From: Saprospiraceae bacterium
Lineage (GTDB): Bacteria; Bacteroidota; Bacteroidia; Chitinophagales; Saprospiraceae
Assembly (NCBI GenBank): GCA_016717655.1
Contig: JADKFC010000013.1
Coordinates: forward strand, 1-64,000
Direction of reading: 5' to 3'
Length of the DNA: 64,000 nucleotides
Positions within the stretch are counted from its first letter, which is position 1; each line of letters begins with the position of its first letter. Positions 35,853 through 43,852 of the stretch are shown one piece after another. The translations under genes were made by a program, and so were the position numbers. The notes under the pieces were generated by a model, which saw only the letters and a program-made list of their open reading frames with translations, searched no databases and was not told where the DNA came from.

Positions 35853-37028
35853 ATGAGAACACTTCTTTACACCGTGATTTTTACCCTTACGCTGGTTTCC
35901 TGCAAATCAATCGAAACCATGGTTGAAAAAGGTGAGTACGAAAAGGCCTTCAGTCATGCTGTAGACAAGCTGGCAGGGGAAAAAAACAAAAAAACAAAAT
36001 ACGTTAAAGGCCTTGAAAAAGCCTACAACGAGCTCAACAGCAAAGACCTCAAAAAAATAGCATCGCTGGAAAGGAGCACCGCTGTATCTAAGTGGGAGGA
36101 AATCTATGATGTGTATGGTAAAATGATCAGCAGGCGCGATAAGGCTGCAGCTTTGGTTCCCTTGGTAAGTGAAGATGGCTATGAAGCCAACCTCGATGTG
36201 GAAGATCTAACTGCACTCAGATTGGACGCAAGAGACAATGCCCTGGAAGCCTATTACCACAAAGGTACCGATATGTTGATTGCTGCCCGAAGTAATAGAG
36301 ACAAGGAAGCAGCAAGAGAAGCTAAACGTTGGTTGGAAAAAACCGAAAGATTTACTGCTTCCTATAAAGATGTATCCCTGCTTAAAAGAGAGGCACTTGA
36401 ATTGGGCATCATGCACATTGCCATAGACATCAAATGGGATAAGACATCGGAAATAACCAAAACCATTTATGACAAGATGGTTGCACTCAGATTGGAAAAA
36501 CTGGGCAATGAGTGGGAACGATATTACCTATTTAATAAAAACACAGAATACGATAGATACATTGTAGTTGAATTGGGTAATTATGATTTTGGAGCTGAAA
36601 GAGAAAATGTGAACAACTACGAAATGGTAGCGATGGTTGAAGATGGCTTAGAATATTTATACGACGATAAGGGTAAAATTGTAAAAGACAGTCTTGGCAA
36701 CAAGATAACCATACCAAGAAAAATATTAACCAAGGCATGGGTATCAGAAATATACCGGGAGAAATACAGCAATATGGAAGCGAGGGTCTTGCTTTATGAT
36801 GAGCTAAAATCTCTGCCAGTGGTCAATACTCCCGTAAATGTTTATCACGAATTTAAAGACAGCGCCATAAGTTATACAGGAGATAAAAGGGCATTAAACA
36901 AAGAGGTACTCAATCGTTTGGACAGCCACATTGCCAATTTTCCTACAGACAGGGACGCTGCAGAAATTCTCGGCAATTACCTGGCCAACGGTGTGGAAGA
37001 TGCCATTCGTAAGCTCAATATTAGTTAA
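35853..37028 (+). CDS. Hypothetical lipoprotein, helical
   Basis: This protein has 391 aa with a lipoprotein signal MRTLLYTVIFTLTLVSCKS (lipobox LVSC). The first part reads like a TPR or helical solenoid (EKGEYEKAFSHAVDKLAGE, YVKGLEKAYNELNSKDLKKI). The second part is mixed (YIVVELGNYDFGAERENVN, ARVLLYDELKSLPVVNTPVN). Lipoproteins of this shape are widespread in Bacteroidota genomes, but I know no function for them. It is transcribed alone and ends 40 bases before a bidirectional terminator. Confidence 0.75.
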   Translation: MRTLLYTVIFTLTLVSCKSIETMVEKGEYEKAFSHAVDKLAGEKNKKTKYVKGLEKAYNELNSKDLKKIASLERSTAVSKWEEIYDVYGKMISRRDKAAALVPLVSEDGYEANLDVEDLTALRLDARDNALEAYYHKGTDMLIAARSNRDKEAAREAKRWLEKTERFTASYKDVSLLKREALELGIMHIAIDIKWDKTSEITKTIYDKMVALRLEKLGNEWERYYLFNKNTEYDRYIVVELGNYDFGAERENVNNYEMVAMVEDGLEYLYDDKGKIVKDSLGNKITIPRKILTKAWVSEIYREKYSNMEARVLLYDELKSLPVVNTPVNVYHEFKDSAISYTGDKRALNKEVLNRLDSHIANFPTDRDAAEILGNYLANGVEDAIRKLNIS

Positions 37029-37067
37029 GGTTGATTTAGTAAATATTTGTATTTTTTATCTAAAACA

Positions 37068-37104
37068 AAAAATGCCGGGGTCAGAAACTGACTCCGGCAT
37101 TTTG
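37068..37104. terminator. Bidirectional rho-independent terminator between convergent genes
   Basis: AAAATGCCGG plus GTCAG pair with CTGAC plus CCGGCATTTT around an AAA loop, with A and T runs on both sides. It lies between the plus-strand lipoprotein stop (37028) and the minus-strand mutarotase stop (37125), so it can serve both, including as the end of the long minus-strand run. Confidence 0.88.
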
Positions 37105-37124
37105 TTATGCTGTATTTTTTTGAA

Positions 37125-37922
37125 TTATCCTTCTACATCAACACTTATTTCCATATCCAGGGTAAAACTTTGACCGGGTTCAATGCCTATTGGCTGTGGA
37201 AAATTGGCAGCTTCTACACAAATGAATTTTTTGTAATCCTCATTCTGCAAATCTGCCATGACACTGCACTTTTCTTCCCAGGGATTCCACACCACCATCG
37301 CTGATGCCTCATTACTTTTTACTTTGATCACCCTTTGATTGGCATGATCATGGATCAAAACTTGTTGTGTATCCAGATAAATGCGGTCAATCTCATTATC
37401 AATTGTCAATAAACCCTGTTGTGTCCGCTTTTCATTCTGTTGGGTTTTGTCCATGTAACTCTTTCCGTCCAGACCAGATAATTGAGTATCATGAATATTT
37501 CCAACTAAAAAGTTAGTATGCAGGGCCTGCGTTATAAAAAATGTTTCGTTGCCTTCATTTAAGGTAGTGAGTTGCATTTTAATGGAAGTGGCTGCCGAGA
37601 TAAGCATGCTCAAATTCCAATGGTAGGGCCAGATTGATGATGGCAGGTTTTGAGAAGACAGTTCCATATGGACATTATGAGTGCCATTTAAAGTTTCGTC
37701 TCTCAGCAAGCTCCATTTTTCGGTTCTGACTATGCCATGCTGGCTAGCACCTTCTCTGGGTCCAAACCAGGGCCAGCAAACCGGTATACCCCCTCTGATG
37801 GCTTTGGCGCCATTGATATCGGCCAGTGCACTACAAAACAAAACCGGTTCGACATGATCCTTAGCTTGCCATCCCAACACCTGACCACCCTTGGTGGTAT
37901 AAGACAAGCAAGAACTAGTCAT
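37125..37922 (-). CDS. D-hexose-6-phosphate mutarotase / aldose-1-epimerase family protein
   Basis: This protein has 265 aa with the galactose-mutarotase beta-sandwich fold. GIPVCWPWFGPREGASQHGIVR is the signature of the YeaD-like hexose-6-phosphate subgroup, with the catalytic His in QHGIVR. ITQALHTNFLVGNI and FICVEAANFPQPIGIEPGQSFTLD near the C terminus carry the other conserved His and Glu positions. The expected reaction is interconversion of alpha and beta anomers of a sugar phosphate in the cytosol. Its start overlaps the ThuA-like gene by 8 bases, so it is the last gene of a tight three-gene group with the SGNH hydrolase. Confidence 0.85.
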   Translation of the reverse strand: MTSSCLSYTTKGGQVLGWQAKDHVEPVLFCSALADINGAKAIRGGIPVCWPWFGPREGASQHGIVRTEKWSLLRDETLNGTHNVHMELSSQNLPSSIWPYHWNLSMLISAATSIKMQLTTLNEGNETFFITQALHTNFLVGNIHDTQLSGLDGKSYMDKTQQNEKRTQQGLLTIDNEIDRIYLDTQQVLIHDHANQRVIKVKSNEASAMVVWNPWEEKCSVMADLQNEDYKKFICVEAANFPQPIGIEPGQSFTLDMEISVDVEG

Positions 37923-38706
37923 TGTGTTTTTTTTCTTCTATTATGCCTTTTCCGGTAGCAGCCCAATAAAGCCCACCATAGATGTGCTCCAGAAAGAAGG
38001 GATCGCTATAAACAGCGGGGAGGTGACCCATAGCAGTATAAAACGATCGACCACCATCGTATTCATGATACCATGAAATAGGATGAAAACCATCCATACC
38101 GCCCCCTGGATATTCTTTGTTTGGTTTTCCTGCGTGGTATGACTTTTCATCTATCTCCAATAAGTAGTTGAGGCCCTTCTGTTTTTCAGGAGTCAATACA
38201 TACCACTCATCGGTAAACAAGTGGGGTGACCTAAAGCCAGACATACCTGGAAATTTTCGATATAAAGGGTGCAATTGTGCTGTTTGTATCTCCGGGTGGG
38301 TCACAAACATTCTACCCACCAATCGGTTGTACCAGGCCCAGTCGTATTCGGTATCTGATGCACTATGGATGCCCACAAATCCTTTACCGGCTTGAATAAA
38401 ACGTTCCATTGCCTGCTGTTGTGTTTCATTCAAAATATCTCCGGTTGTATTGAGGAAAACGATTACATCGTATTGTTTCAATCTTTCATCTGTAAACCAA
38501 TCCGGGTTCTCCTGCCACTCTACATTGAAAAAGTGACGCTGACTCAATTGGTAAAATGCATCGACGCCGTCTTTGATCGATTCATGATGCCAACCCTGGG
38601 TTCTGCTGAAAAGTAAAACATTAAACTGTTTTTGAGCCACAATACCCTGGCCAAGGAAAAGGCAAAGCACAAGGTAGAAAAGCAGAAAGAAGGTTTTCAT
38701 TTTCAT
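37915..38706 (-). CDS. Exported ThuA-like domain protein
   Basis: This protein has 263 aa with a signal peptide (TFFLLFYLVLCLFLGQGIVA). The rest is a ThuA-like glutamine-amidotransferase-fold domain: LLFSRTQGWHHESIKDGVDAF, YDVIVFLNTTGDILNE, FIQAGKGFVGIHSASDTEYDW, WYHEYDGGRSFYTAMGH. ThuA proteins are linked to sugar use, and relatives in Bacteroidota are usually exported, but their reaction is not settled. It overlaps its neighbours by 4 and 8 bases, which suggests coupling with the SGNH hydrolase and the mutarotase. Confidence 0.88.
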   Translation of the reverse strand: MKMKTFFLLFYLVLCLFLGQGIVAQKQFNVLLFSRTQGWHHESIKDGVDAFYQLSQRHFFNVEWQENPDWFTDERLKQYDVIVFLNTTGDILNETQQQAMERFIQAGKGFVGIHSASDTEYDWAWYNRLVGRMFVTHPEIQTAQLHPLYRKFPGMSGFRSPHLFTDEWYVLTPEKQKGLNYLLEIDEKSYHAGKPNKEYPGGGMDGFHPISWYHEYDGGRSFYTAMGHLPAVYSDPFFLEHIYGGLYWAATGKGIIEEKKHND

Positions 38707-39401
38707 TTGGAAATAGCTCTTTGTATAGCCTTTTCAGCAAGATCAGCCATGATTTGATAACATTTTTCAGTTGGGTGTACTCCGTCTTCTGCCATTTCTT
38801 TATCAAGGCCATTGACCTCATTTTTTAAGGCTGTATGGTAGTCGAGGTAAACAGCTCCGTATTGATCGGCCATCATTTTTAAAGATTGGTTGAGCGAAAC
38901 AATTTTATCTGCAGGATTTTCAACCGTTGGTCTCCAGTATATATTTGATGCAGGTAAAACCGAAGCTATAACCACTCGGATATTATTTGTCCGTGCCAGT
39001 TCAACCATAGATGTGATATTGCCCAGGGTAAAACCCTCGTCATAGGTTCCTGTATTTTCCGCCACATCATTGGTGCCCAGATGTATGATCACCACTTCGG
39101 GGTTCAGTTCTAGCACATCTTTTCTAAATCGAAGTAGGCCCTGGGCTGTTGTTTGTCCGCTAATTCCCCTGCCCACAAAATGATTGATCTCAAAAAAATC
39201 AGGCAGCGTTTTGACAAATCCCTCCGTAATGCTATTGCCAAAAAAAATAGCCTTGGGTCGTTCTCCATTTTTGACAGAAATGTTGTTGTTTTGATAAACA
39301 TCGAGCTGGGCAAATTGAATCGCATTTACCTGAGCATTTATGTTGTCTTGCATATTGATCCAAAATATTAAAGCCAAAAATAATTTTAATCCTATTCTCA
39401 T
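38703..39401 (-). CDS. Exported SGNH/GDSL-family hydrolase
   Basis: This protein has 232 aa with a hydrophobic N terminus (MRIGLKLFLALIFWINMQDNINA). All four SGNH blocks are seen: FFGNSITEG (nucleophile Ser57), VGRGISGQTT (Gly), HLGTNDVAE (Asn111) and AEDGVHPTEK (Asp and His). Such enzymes hydrolyse esters, often acetyl groups on carbohydrates. With a polysaccharide locus upstream, a sugar-ester substrate is a reasonable inference. It overlaps the ThuA-like gene by 4 bases and lies 14 bases after wecB. Confidence 0.9.
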   Translation of the reverse strand: MRIGLKLFLALIFWINMQDNINAQVNAIQFAQLDVYQNNNISVKNGERPKAIFFGNSITEGFVKTLPDFFEINHFVGRGISGQTTAQGLLRFRKDVLELNPEVVIIHLGTNDVAENTGTYDEGFTLGNITSMVELARTNNIRVVIASVLPASNIYWRPTVENPADKIVSLNQSLKMMADQYGAVYLDYHTALKNEVNGLDKEMAEDGVHPTEKCYQIMADLAEKAIQRAISK

Positions 39402-39415
39402 CTGAATATATATTT

Positions 39416-40525
39416 TTAAAATTGGGCAATGAAATTTACAATTCTTTTACCTGATTTTCCATCCCAAAGTTCTGGTATGCCGCCTTTCTTCCAGGTTCCG
39501 GTGGTCATTTTGTGGAGGTAAAATAGTATTTTTTCTTCATCACTGCCCACCATTTCATTGGTTCCAATACTTACTGTTTCCGGTCGCTCTGTGCTGTTTC
39601 TCAAAGTCATACATGGCACCTCCAAAAGTGTTGATTCTTCGGTAACCCCACCCGAATCAGTAATGACTCCTTTTGCATTTTTAACAAGATAAATAAAGGA
39701 AAGGTAGTCCATGGGCTGGGTGACATACAGGTTGTCAAATTTATGATCCAGGCCATCAAATATTTTTTTGGTTCGTGGATGCATTGGAAAAACCAATGTA
39801 TGACCGGCAGAATGTGCAGATAACAAGCTTAACAATTTTTCAAGGGTCTGCGGCTCATCTACATTGGAGGGTCGGTGAAGGGTCAATACCAGATAGGGTT
39901 TTACATCCAGCTCTAATGTTTCAAAAAAATCAGGCTTTTGCAAGTTGGGTAGTTGGGTGAAAAGGGTATCAATCATGGTATTGCCAACAAAAAAAATCTG
40001 GTCTTCTTTCATACCTTGTTTCAATAAATTTTTGCCAGCCTCTGGGGAGGTTGTAAAAAAATAATCAGATATACTATCGGTCACTATCCGGTTGATTTCT
40101 TCCGGCATAGACATATCACCGGATCGTATTCCTCCCTCCACGTGGGCAACCTTGATTTCTGCTTTTTTGGCAACAAGGGTGCAGGCCATGGTTGAAGTTA
40201 CATCACCCACTACTACACAGAGGTTGGGTCTTACTTCCGCAATTGCATTTTCATATGCCATCATTATTTGTCCGGTTTGATAGGCCTGCGACCCAGACCC
40301 TACACCAAAGTTGATATGGGGCTCAGGAATTGAAAGCTGCTCAAAAAATCGGCCACTCATAATGGGATCATAGTGCTGGCCGGTATGTATCAGTCGATAA
40401 TTGAGTTTATGCTCATGTTCATCATTGTATTCATGCAAGGCATGAACAATGGCAGCAATTTTCATAAAATTGGGCCTGGCTCCTGCTATGATGTCAATCA
40501 GATAATTTTGGTTGCTTTCCTTCAT
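39416..40525 (-). CDS. wecB: UDP-N-acetylglucosamine 2-epimerase (non-hydrolysing)
   Basis: This protein has 369 aa. It converts UDP-GlcNAc to UDP-ManNAc in the cytosol for surface polysaccharides. Signatures are GARPNFMKIAAIVHAL, IHTGQHYDPIMSGRFF, VVGDVTSTMACTLVAKK, HVEGGIRSGDMSMPEEINR, LTLHRPSNVD and ITDSGGVTEESTLLEVPCMTLRNSTERPE. It is separated from the main sugar-nucleotide genes (60.6-62.9 kb) by the selenium genes but is on the same strand. ManNAc or ManNAcA in the polymer is possible. The dehydrogenase at 60621 could act on its product, although pairing with the adjacent WbpP-like epimerase is more likely. Confidence 0.93.
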   Translation of the reverse strand: MKESNQNYLIDIIAGARPNFMKIAAIVHALHEYNDEHEHKLNYRLIHTGQHYDPIMSGRFFEQLSIPEPHINFGVGSGSQAYQTGQIMMAYENAIAEVRPNLCVVVGDVTSTMACTLVAKKAEIKVAHVEGGIRSGDMSMPEEINRIVTDSISDYFFTTSPEAGKNLLKQGMKEDQIFFVGNTMIDTLFTQLPNLQKPDFFETLELDVKPYLVLTLHRPSNVDEPQTLEKLLSLLSAHSAGHTLVFPMHPRTKKIFDGLDHKFDNLYVTQPMDYLSFIYLVKNAKGVITDSGGVTEESTLLEVPCMTLRNSTERPETVSIGTNEMVGSDEEKILFYLHKMTTGTWKKGGIPELWDGKSGKRIVNFIAQF

Positions 40526-40542
40526 TTTTTGAAACGCCTTTT

Positions 40543-41598
40543 TTAAATCACTTCTACAAAAATTCCCGGAGTATTTGCTGGATGGATATTTCCAATTGGC
40601 TGGGCAAATGCCGATAACCCATTGTCGTGTAAGATGGTTTCAACCTCTTCGCGATGGTCCGGAGCCACTGCTATCAACAAGCCCCCGCTGGTCTGCGGGT
40701 CTGCAAGAATGTGCTCGGCCAGGCTGGGATTTTCAACTGCATCAAAACGAACCTTTGATCCATAAGCCTTCATATTCCTACCGGTTCCGCCTGGTATTGA
40801 TTTTTGAGCAAGATAATCTTCCAGGTCCACAATAATCCTTGGCACTTTATGAAAACTGATTTGGGCTCCCCAGCCACTTCCTTCACACATTTCAACCAGG
40901 TGCCCAAGCAGACCAAAGCCTGTCACATCGGTCATAGCATTTACTCCTTTTACCTTACCAAGCTCCTCCCCCACTTTGTTGAGTTGCATCATTTGCCTGG
41001 CTGCTAACCCGGTGTGTTCGGGTTTCAGTATGCCTTTCTTTTCAGAGGTGGTAAGTATACCGACTCCCAAAGGCTTAGTGAGATACAGCAAATCTCCATT
41101 TTTTGCTGTGTTGTTTTGTTTCAGGCATTGAATGTCGACAAGTCCTGAAACTGCCAGGCCAAAAATGGGCTCTGGGGCATCAATGCTATGACCTCCGGAC
41201 AATGGAATTCCTGCTTCAATGCACATGCTTTGGGCTCCTTCGATGACTTTTCTAGCAACCTCTGTTGACAATATATTGATTGGCCATCCCAAAATAGCAA
41301 TGGCCATTACAGGCTTACCTCCCATTGCGTATACATCACTTATGGCATTGGCGGAGGCTATCCGACCAAATTCATAAGGGTCGTCTACAATGGGCATAAA
41401 AAAGTCCGTTGTTGATATCAGGGCCTGACCATTGCCCAAATCATAGGCTGCAGCATCATCTTTGCTGTGATTGCCAACCAATAAGCGGGCATTATCCGGC
41501 ATTACAATGCTGGTACCTATGATCTCTTCCAGCACATTGGGGGCTATTTTGCAACCACACCCTGCACCATGAGAGTATTGGGTAAGTTTTATTGACAT
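40543..41598 (-). CDS. selD: Selenide, water dikinase (selenophosphate synthetase)
   Basis: This protein has 351 aa and makes selenophosphate from selenide and ATP. The N terminus has the catalytic pair in GAGCGCK (Cys14 first, Lys17), with Cys and not selenocysteine. ATP and metal-binding segments follow: LVGNHSKDDAAAYDLGNGQA, TDFFMPIVDDPYEFGRIASA, NAISDVYAMGGKP, NAMTDVTGFGLLGHL and LADPQTSGGLL. It is one base downstream of mnmH, so selenophosphate is probably for tRNA selenouridine. No selA, selB or tRNA-Sec is in the window. Confidence 0.96.
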   Translation of the reverse strand: MSIKLTQYSHGAGCGCKIAPNVLEEIIGTSIVMPDNARLLVGNHSKDDAAAYDLGNGQALISTTDFFMPIVDDPYEFGRIASANAISDVYAMGGKPVMAIAILGWPINILSTEVARKVIEGAQSMCIEAGIPLSGGHSIDAPEPIFGLAVSGLVDIQCLKQNNTAKNGDLLYLTKPLGVGILTTSEKKGILKPEHTGLAARQMMQLNKVGEELGKVKGVNAMTDVTGFGLLGHLVEMCEGSGWGAQISFHKVPRIIVDLEDYLAQKSIPGGTGRNMKAYGSKVRFDAVENPSLAEHILADPQTSGGLLIAVAPDHREEVETILHDNGLSAFAQPIGNIHPANTPGIFVEVI

Positions 41599-41599
41599 T

Positions 41600-42670
41600 T
41601 TATTGTGGTGTATTTTCGGTTAAAGCTATCACCAATGTTGCATTGGTTTGCGGATGGGTATCAATACATTGAATGACTCTTAATCTATCTTCGGGTAAAT
41701 TCTTTTGATCCAAGGCCTTTTGGTACCATTTGTCATAGTATCTGAGTAGAATAGAAAAGGCATCGGCCACTCTGTCTTCGATCAAAGCATTAATGGCATT
41801 TCCAGCTTCCAGTCCTCCCAGTCTTTTTTTAATCCGCACGATGGCATTGATCATTTTTTCCAAGGGCAACTTTCCATACTCTTCTACAGTATAGTCAAGC
41901 CTTTTTTCAAAGGGGACCTGAAGCACATAGTGGGTAGATGTTTGCATAAGGAGCCAAAATTCTTTGGGTATATTGACTTGCCCTATTCTTATGCTTTCAT
42001 CTTCCAGCCAGATGGTTTTTCCATCCCATTTTGTCAATTCAAAGGCCAATAGGTTTTCAAACATCTCCTGTCCCGGTTGTTCGGGCATACCTATATTGCC
42101 AAAGGCAGAACCCTTATGAGCTGCAAGTGCTTCCAGATCAATAACACACTTGCCCTTATCGCTAAGTTTGTGTAATACCCTGGTTTTGGCCGCCCCTGTA
42201 TTTCCTGCTACGATGTTGAGATCATGTGGTTTTTGAAAAATGCCCAGCACCCAATTTCTGAATGCCTTATAACCTCCTTCCAATACCTGGATCTTAAAAC
42301 CATATAAATCGAGTAACCATGCTACTCCCCCACTTCTCATCCCTCCTCTCCAGCAATGGACCAACAAAGTGTAGTCTGAGGGAATCAATTCAACATCTGC
42401 ATTCAACTCATACTTTTGTCTCAACCACTCTTCAACGGTGAGAACCATTTCTTTCATCCTGGGCCCAAAATAAGTCAAACCTGTTTTTATGGCTTCATGT
42501 CTGCCTGATTGTTTGTACAAGGTGCCCACCACACTTCTTTCTTCATCTGTAAATAAAGGGAGATTGAGGGCACCTGGGATATGGGCATGTTGATATTCTG
42601 ATGGTGAACGCACATCCAGGATGAGGTCTGTTTGCCATAAATAAAAATGTGAAATTCGTTGGATACTCAT
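41600..42670 (-). CDS. mnmH: tRNA 2-selenouridine synthase
   Basis: This protein (also called SelU or YbbB) has 356 aa. It geranylates and then replaces sulfur by selenium at wobble uridine 34 of some tRNAs, using selenophosphate. The N-terminal rhodanese domain has DVRSPSEYQHAHIPGALNLP and the catalytic Cys106 in LVHCWRGGMRSGG. The P-loop domain starts with GNTGAAKT (156-163), with Ala where many relatives have Ser and Gly before the Lys. The adjacent selD supplies its substrate. The pair sits inside a run of polysaccharide genes with no evident functional tie. Confidence 0.95.
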   Translation of the reverse strand: MSIQRISHFYLWQTDLILDVRSPSEYQHAHIPGALNLPLFTDEERSVVGTLYKQSGRHEAIKTGLTYFGPRMKEMVLTVEEWLRQKYELNADVELIPSDYTLLVHCWRGGMRSGGVAWLLDLYGFKIQVLEGGYKAFRNWVLGIFQKPHDLNIVAGNTGAAKTRVLHKLSDKGKCVIDLEALAAHKGSAFGNIGMPEQPGQEMFENLLAFELTKWDGKTIWLEDESIRIGQVNIPKEFWLLMQTSTHYVLQVPFEKRLDYTVEEYGKLPLEKMINAIVRIKKRLGGLEAGNAINALIEDRVADAFSILLRYYDKWYQKALDQKNLPEDRLRVIQCIDTHPQTNATLVIALTENTPQ

Positions 42671-42688
42671 AATCCCCTATATGATCAG

Positions 42689-43852
42689 CTAATTTATTTT
42701 TTTTAAACCCCGTTGTCCGGCAAAAATATCGTGCAATATCAAGTAATACGACTGGATTACAGCTTCTGAAGAGTATTTGTTGAGTACTTCTTGTCTGGCC
42801 CAAGCCCCCATTTGGTGTCTTTGCTCTTTCTTTAGTAGAGCCATTTTTTGAATGGCAGAGGCAATGGCCTGTGATGATTTCACGTCTACCAGAATTCCGT
42901 TTTGTCCATTCACCACCATCTCTTTACAGCCGGGTACATTGGTGGTGATCACGGGCTTGCCCATGCTCATACCTTCGAGTATAACACGTGGCAGTCCTTC
43001 CCTATAGGAAGGTAAAATTACAACATCTGCCGGTGCCAGGTAAGGGATGACATCTTCCTGATAGCCATGAAAAGTGATGTCGTTCCTCGTCCTGAATGGC
43101 AAGAGGTCGGTCTCTTCAACCGAAGCCGGATTGCCTGAGTCTGTATCTCCCACCAGGTGGAGCTGTAAATTATTTACCATTGCAGCCGCCTCTGTAAAGC
43201 CATGCAGCAATTCCATCACTCCTTTATCGTACAGTAATCTACCCACAAAAAGGAACCTGATTTTGTCATCAAGCCTCTCCACATTTTTAGATGGATTAAA
43301 AAAATCAGTGTTGATTCCTGATCCTCTTACAAGAGTAGTTCTACCGGCTTTAACCAGGCCTTTTTTGATAAATAAATGCCTGTCATCTTTGTTTTGGAAA
43401 ATCACTCTTGCCGATTTTTGTAAGGCGTATTTATACAGTCTAACTACAATTTTATTGATGAGTCTGTTTTCCAAAAAAGCAAAACCCAAGCCAGTAATGG
43501 TGTTAACAGTGGGTATATTGAGTCTATGGGCAGCAAGGGTGCCATATATATTGGGCTTAACTGTATAACACAAAACCAGGTCCAACTGAAGTTCTTTAAA
43601 AATAAACACCAGTTCATGATAGAGGGCTAGGTCTGTTTTTGCGCTTGTACCTTTTCTTTGCAATTTTTCAAGGGCTACAAAGCGGTGGCAATAGGGCTCC
43701 AGTTTTTTTTCATTTCCATCGGCAGGTGCAATGCAAAATACCTCATTGCCGTCTTCCTTGAGTCGGGACATCAGTTCAGCTCTGAAGTGAAATAAATTCC
43801 ACGCCGTATTGGCTACTAGACCAATCTTTTTATTGACTATGCTCTGATCCAA
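42689..43852 (-). CDS. Glycosyltransferase family 4, PglA/CapM-like
   Basis: This protein has 387 aa with a GT-B fold. The N-terminal domain has LVANTAWNLFHFRAELMSRL and LVLCYTVKPNIYGTLAAHRL, and the C-terminal domain has IRFLFVGRLLYDKGVMELLHGF, ADVVILPSYREGLPRVILEGMSMGKP and GKPVITTNVPGCKEMVV. It is closest in pattern to transferases that add the second sugar to an undecaprenyl-linked acceptor (for example PglA, HexNAc transfer). Its start overlaps the end of the upstream AsnB-like gene by 16 bases. The partner phosphoglycosyltransferase that usually follows is not here. Confidence 0.9.
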   Translation of the reverse strand: MDQSIVNKKIGLVANTAWNLFHFRAELMSRLKEDGNEVFCIAPADGNEKKLEPYCHRFVALEKLQRKGTSAKTDLALYHELVFIFKELQLDLVLCYTVKPNIYGTLAAHRLNIPTVNTITGLGFAFLENRLINKIVVRLYKYALQKSARVIFQNKDDRHLFIKKGLVKAGRTTLVRGSGINTDFFNPSKNVERLDDKIRFLFVGRLLYDKGVMELLHGFTEAAAMVNNLQLHLVGDTDSGNPASVEETDLLPFRTRNDITFHGYQEDVIPYLAPADVVILPSYREGLPRVILEGMSMGKPVITTNVPGCKEMVVNGQNGILVDVKSSQAIASAIQKMALLKKEQRHQMGAWARQEVLNKYSSEAVIQSYYLILHDIFAGQRGLKKIN

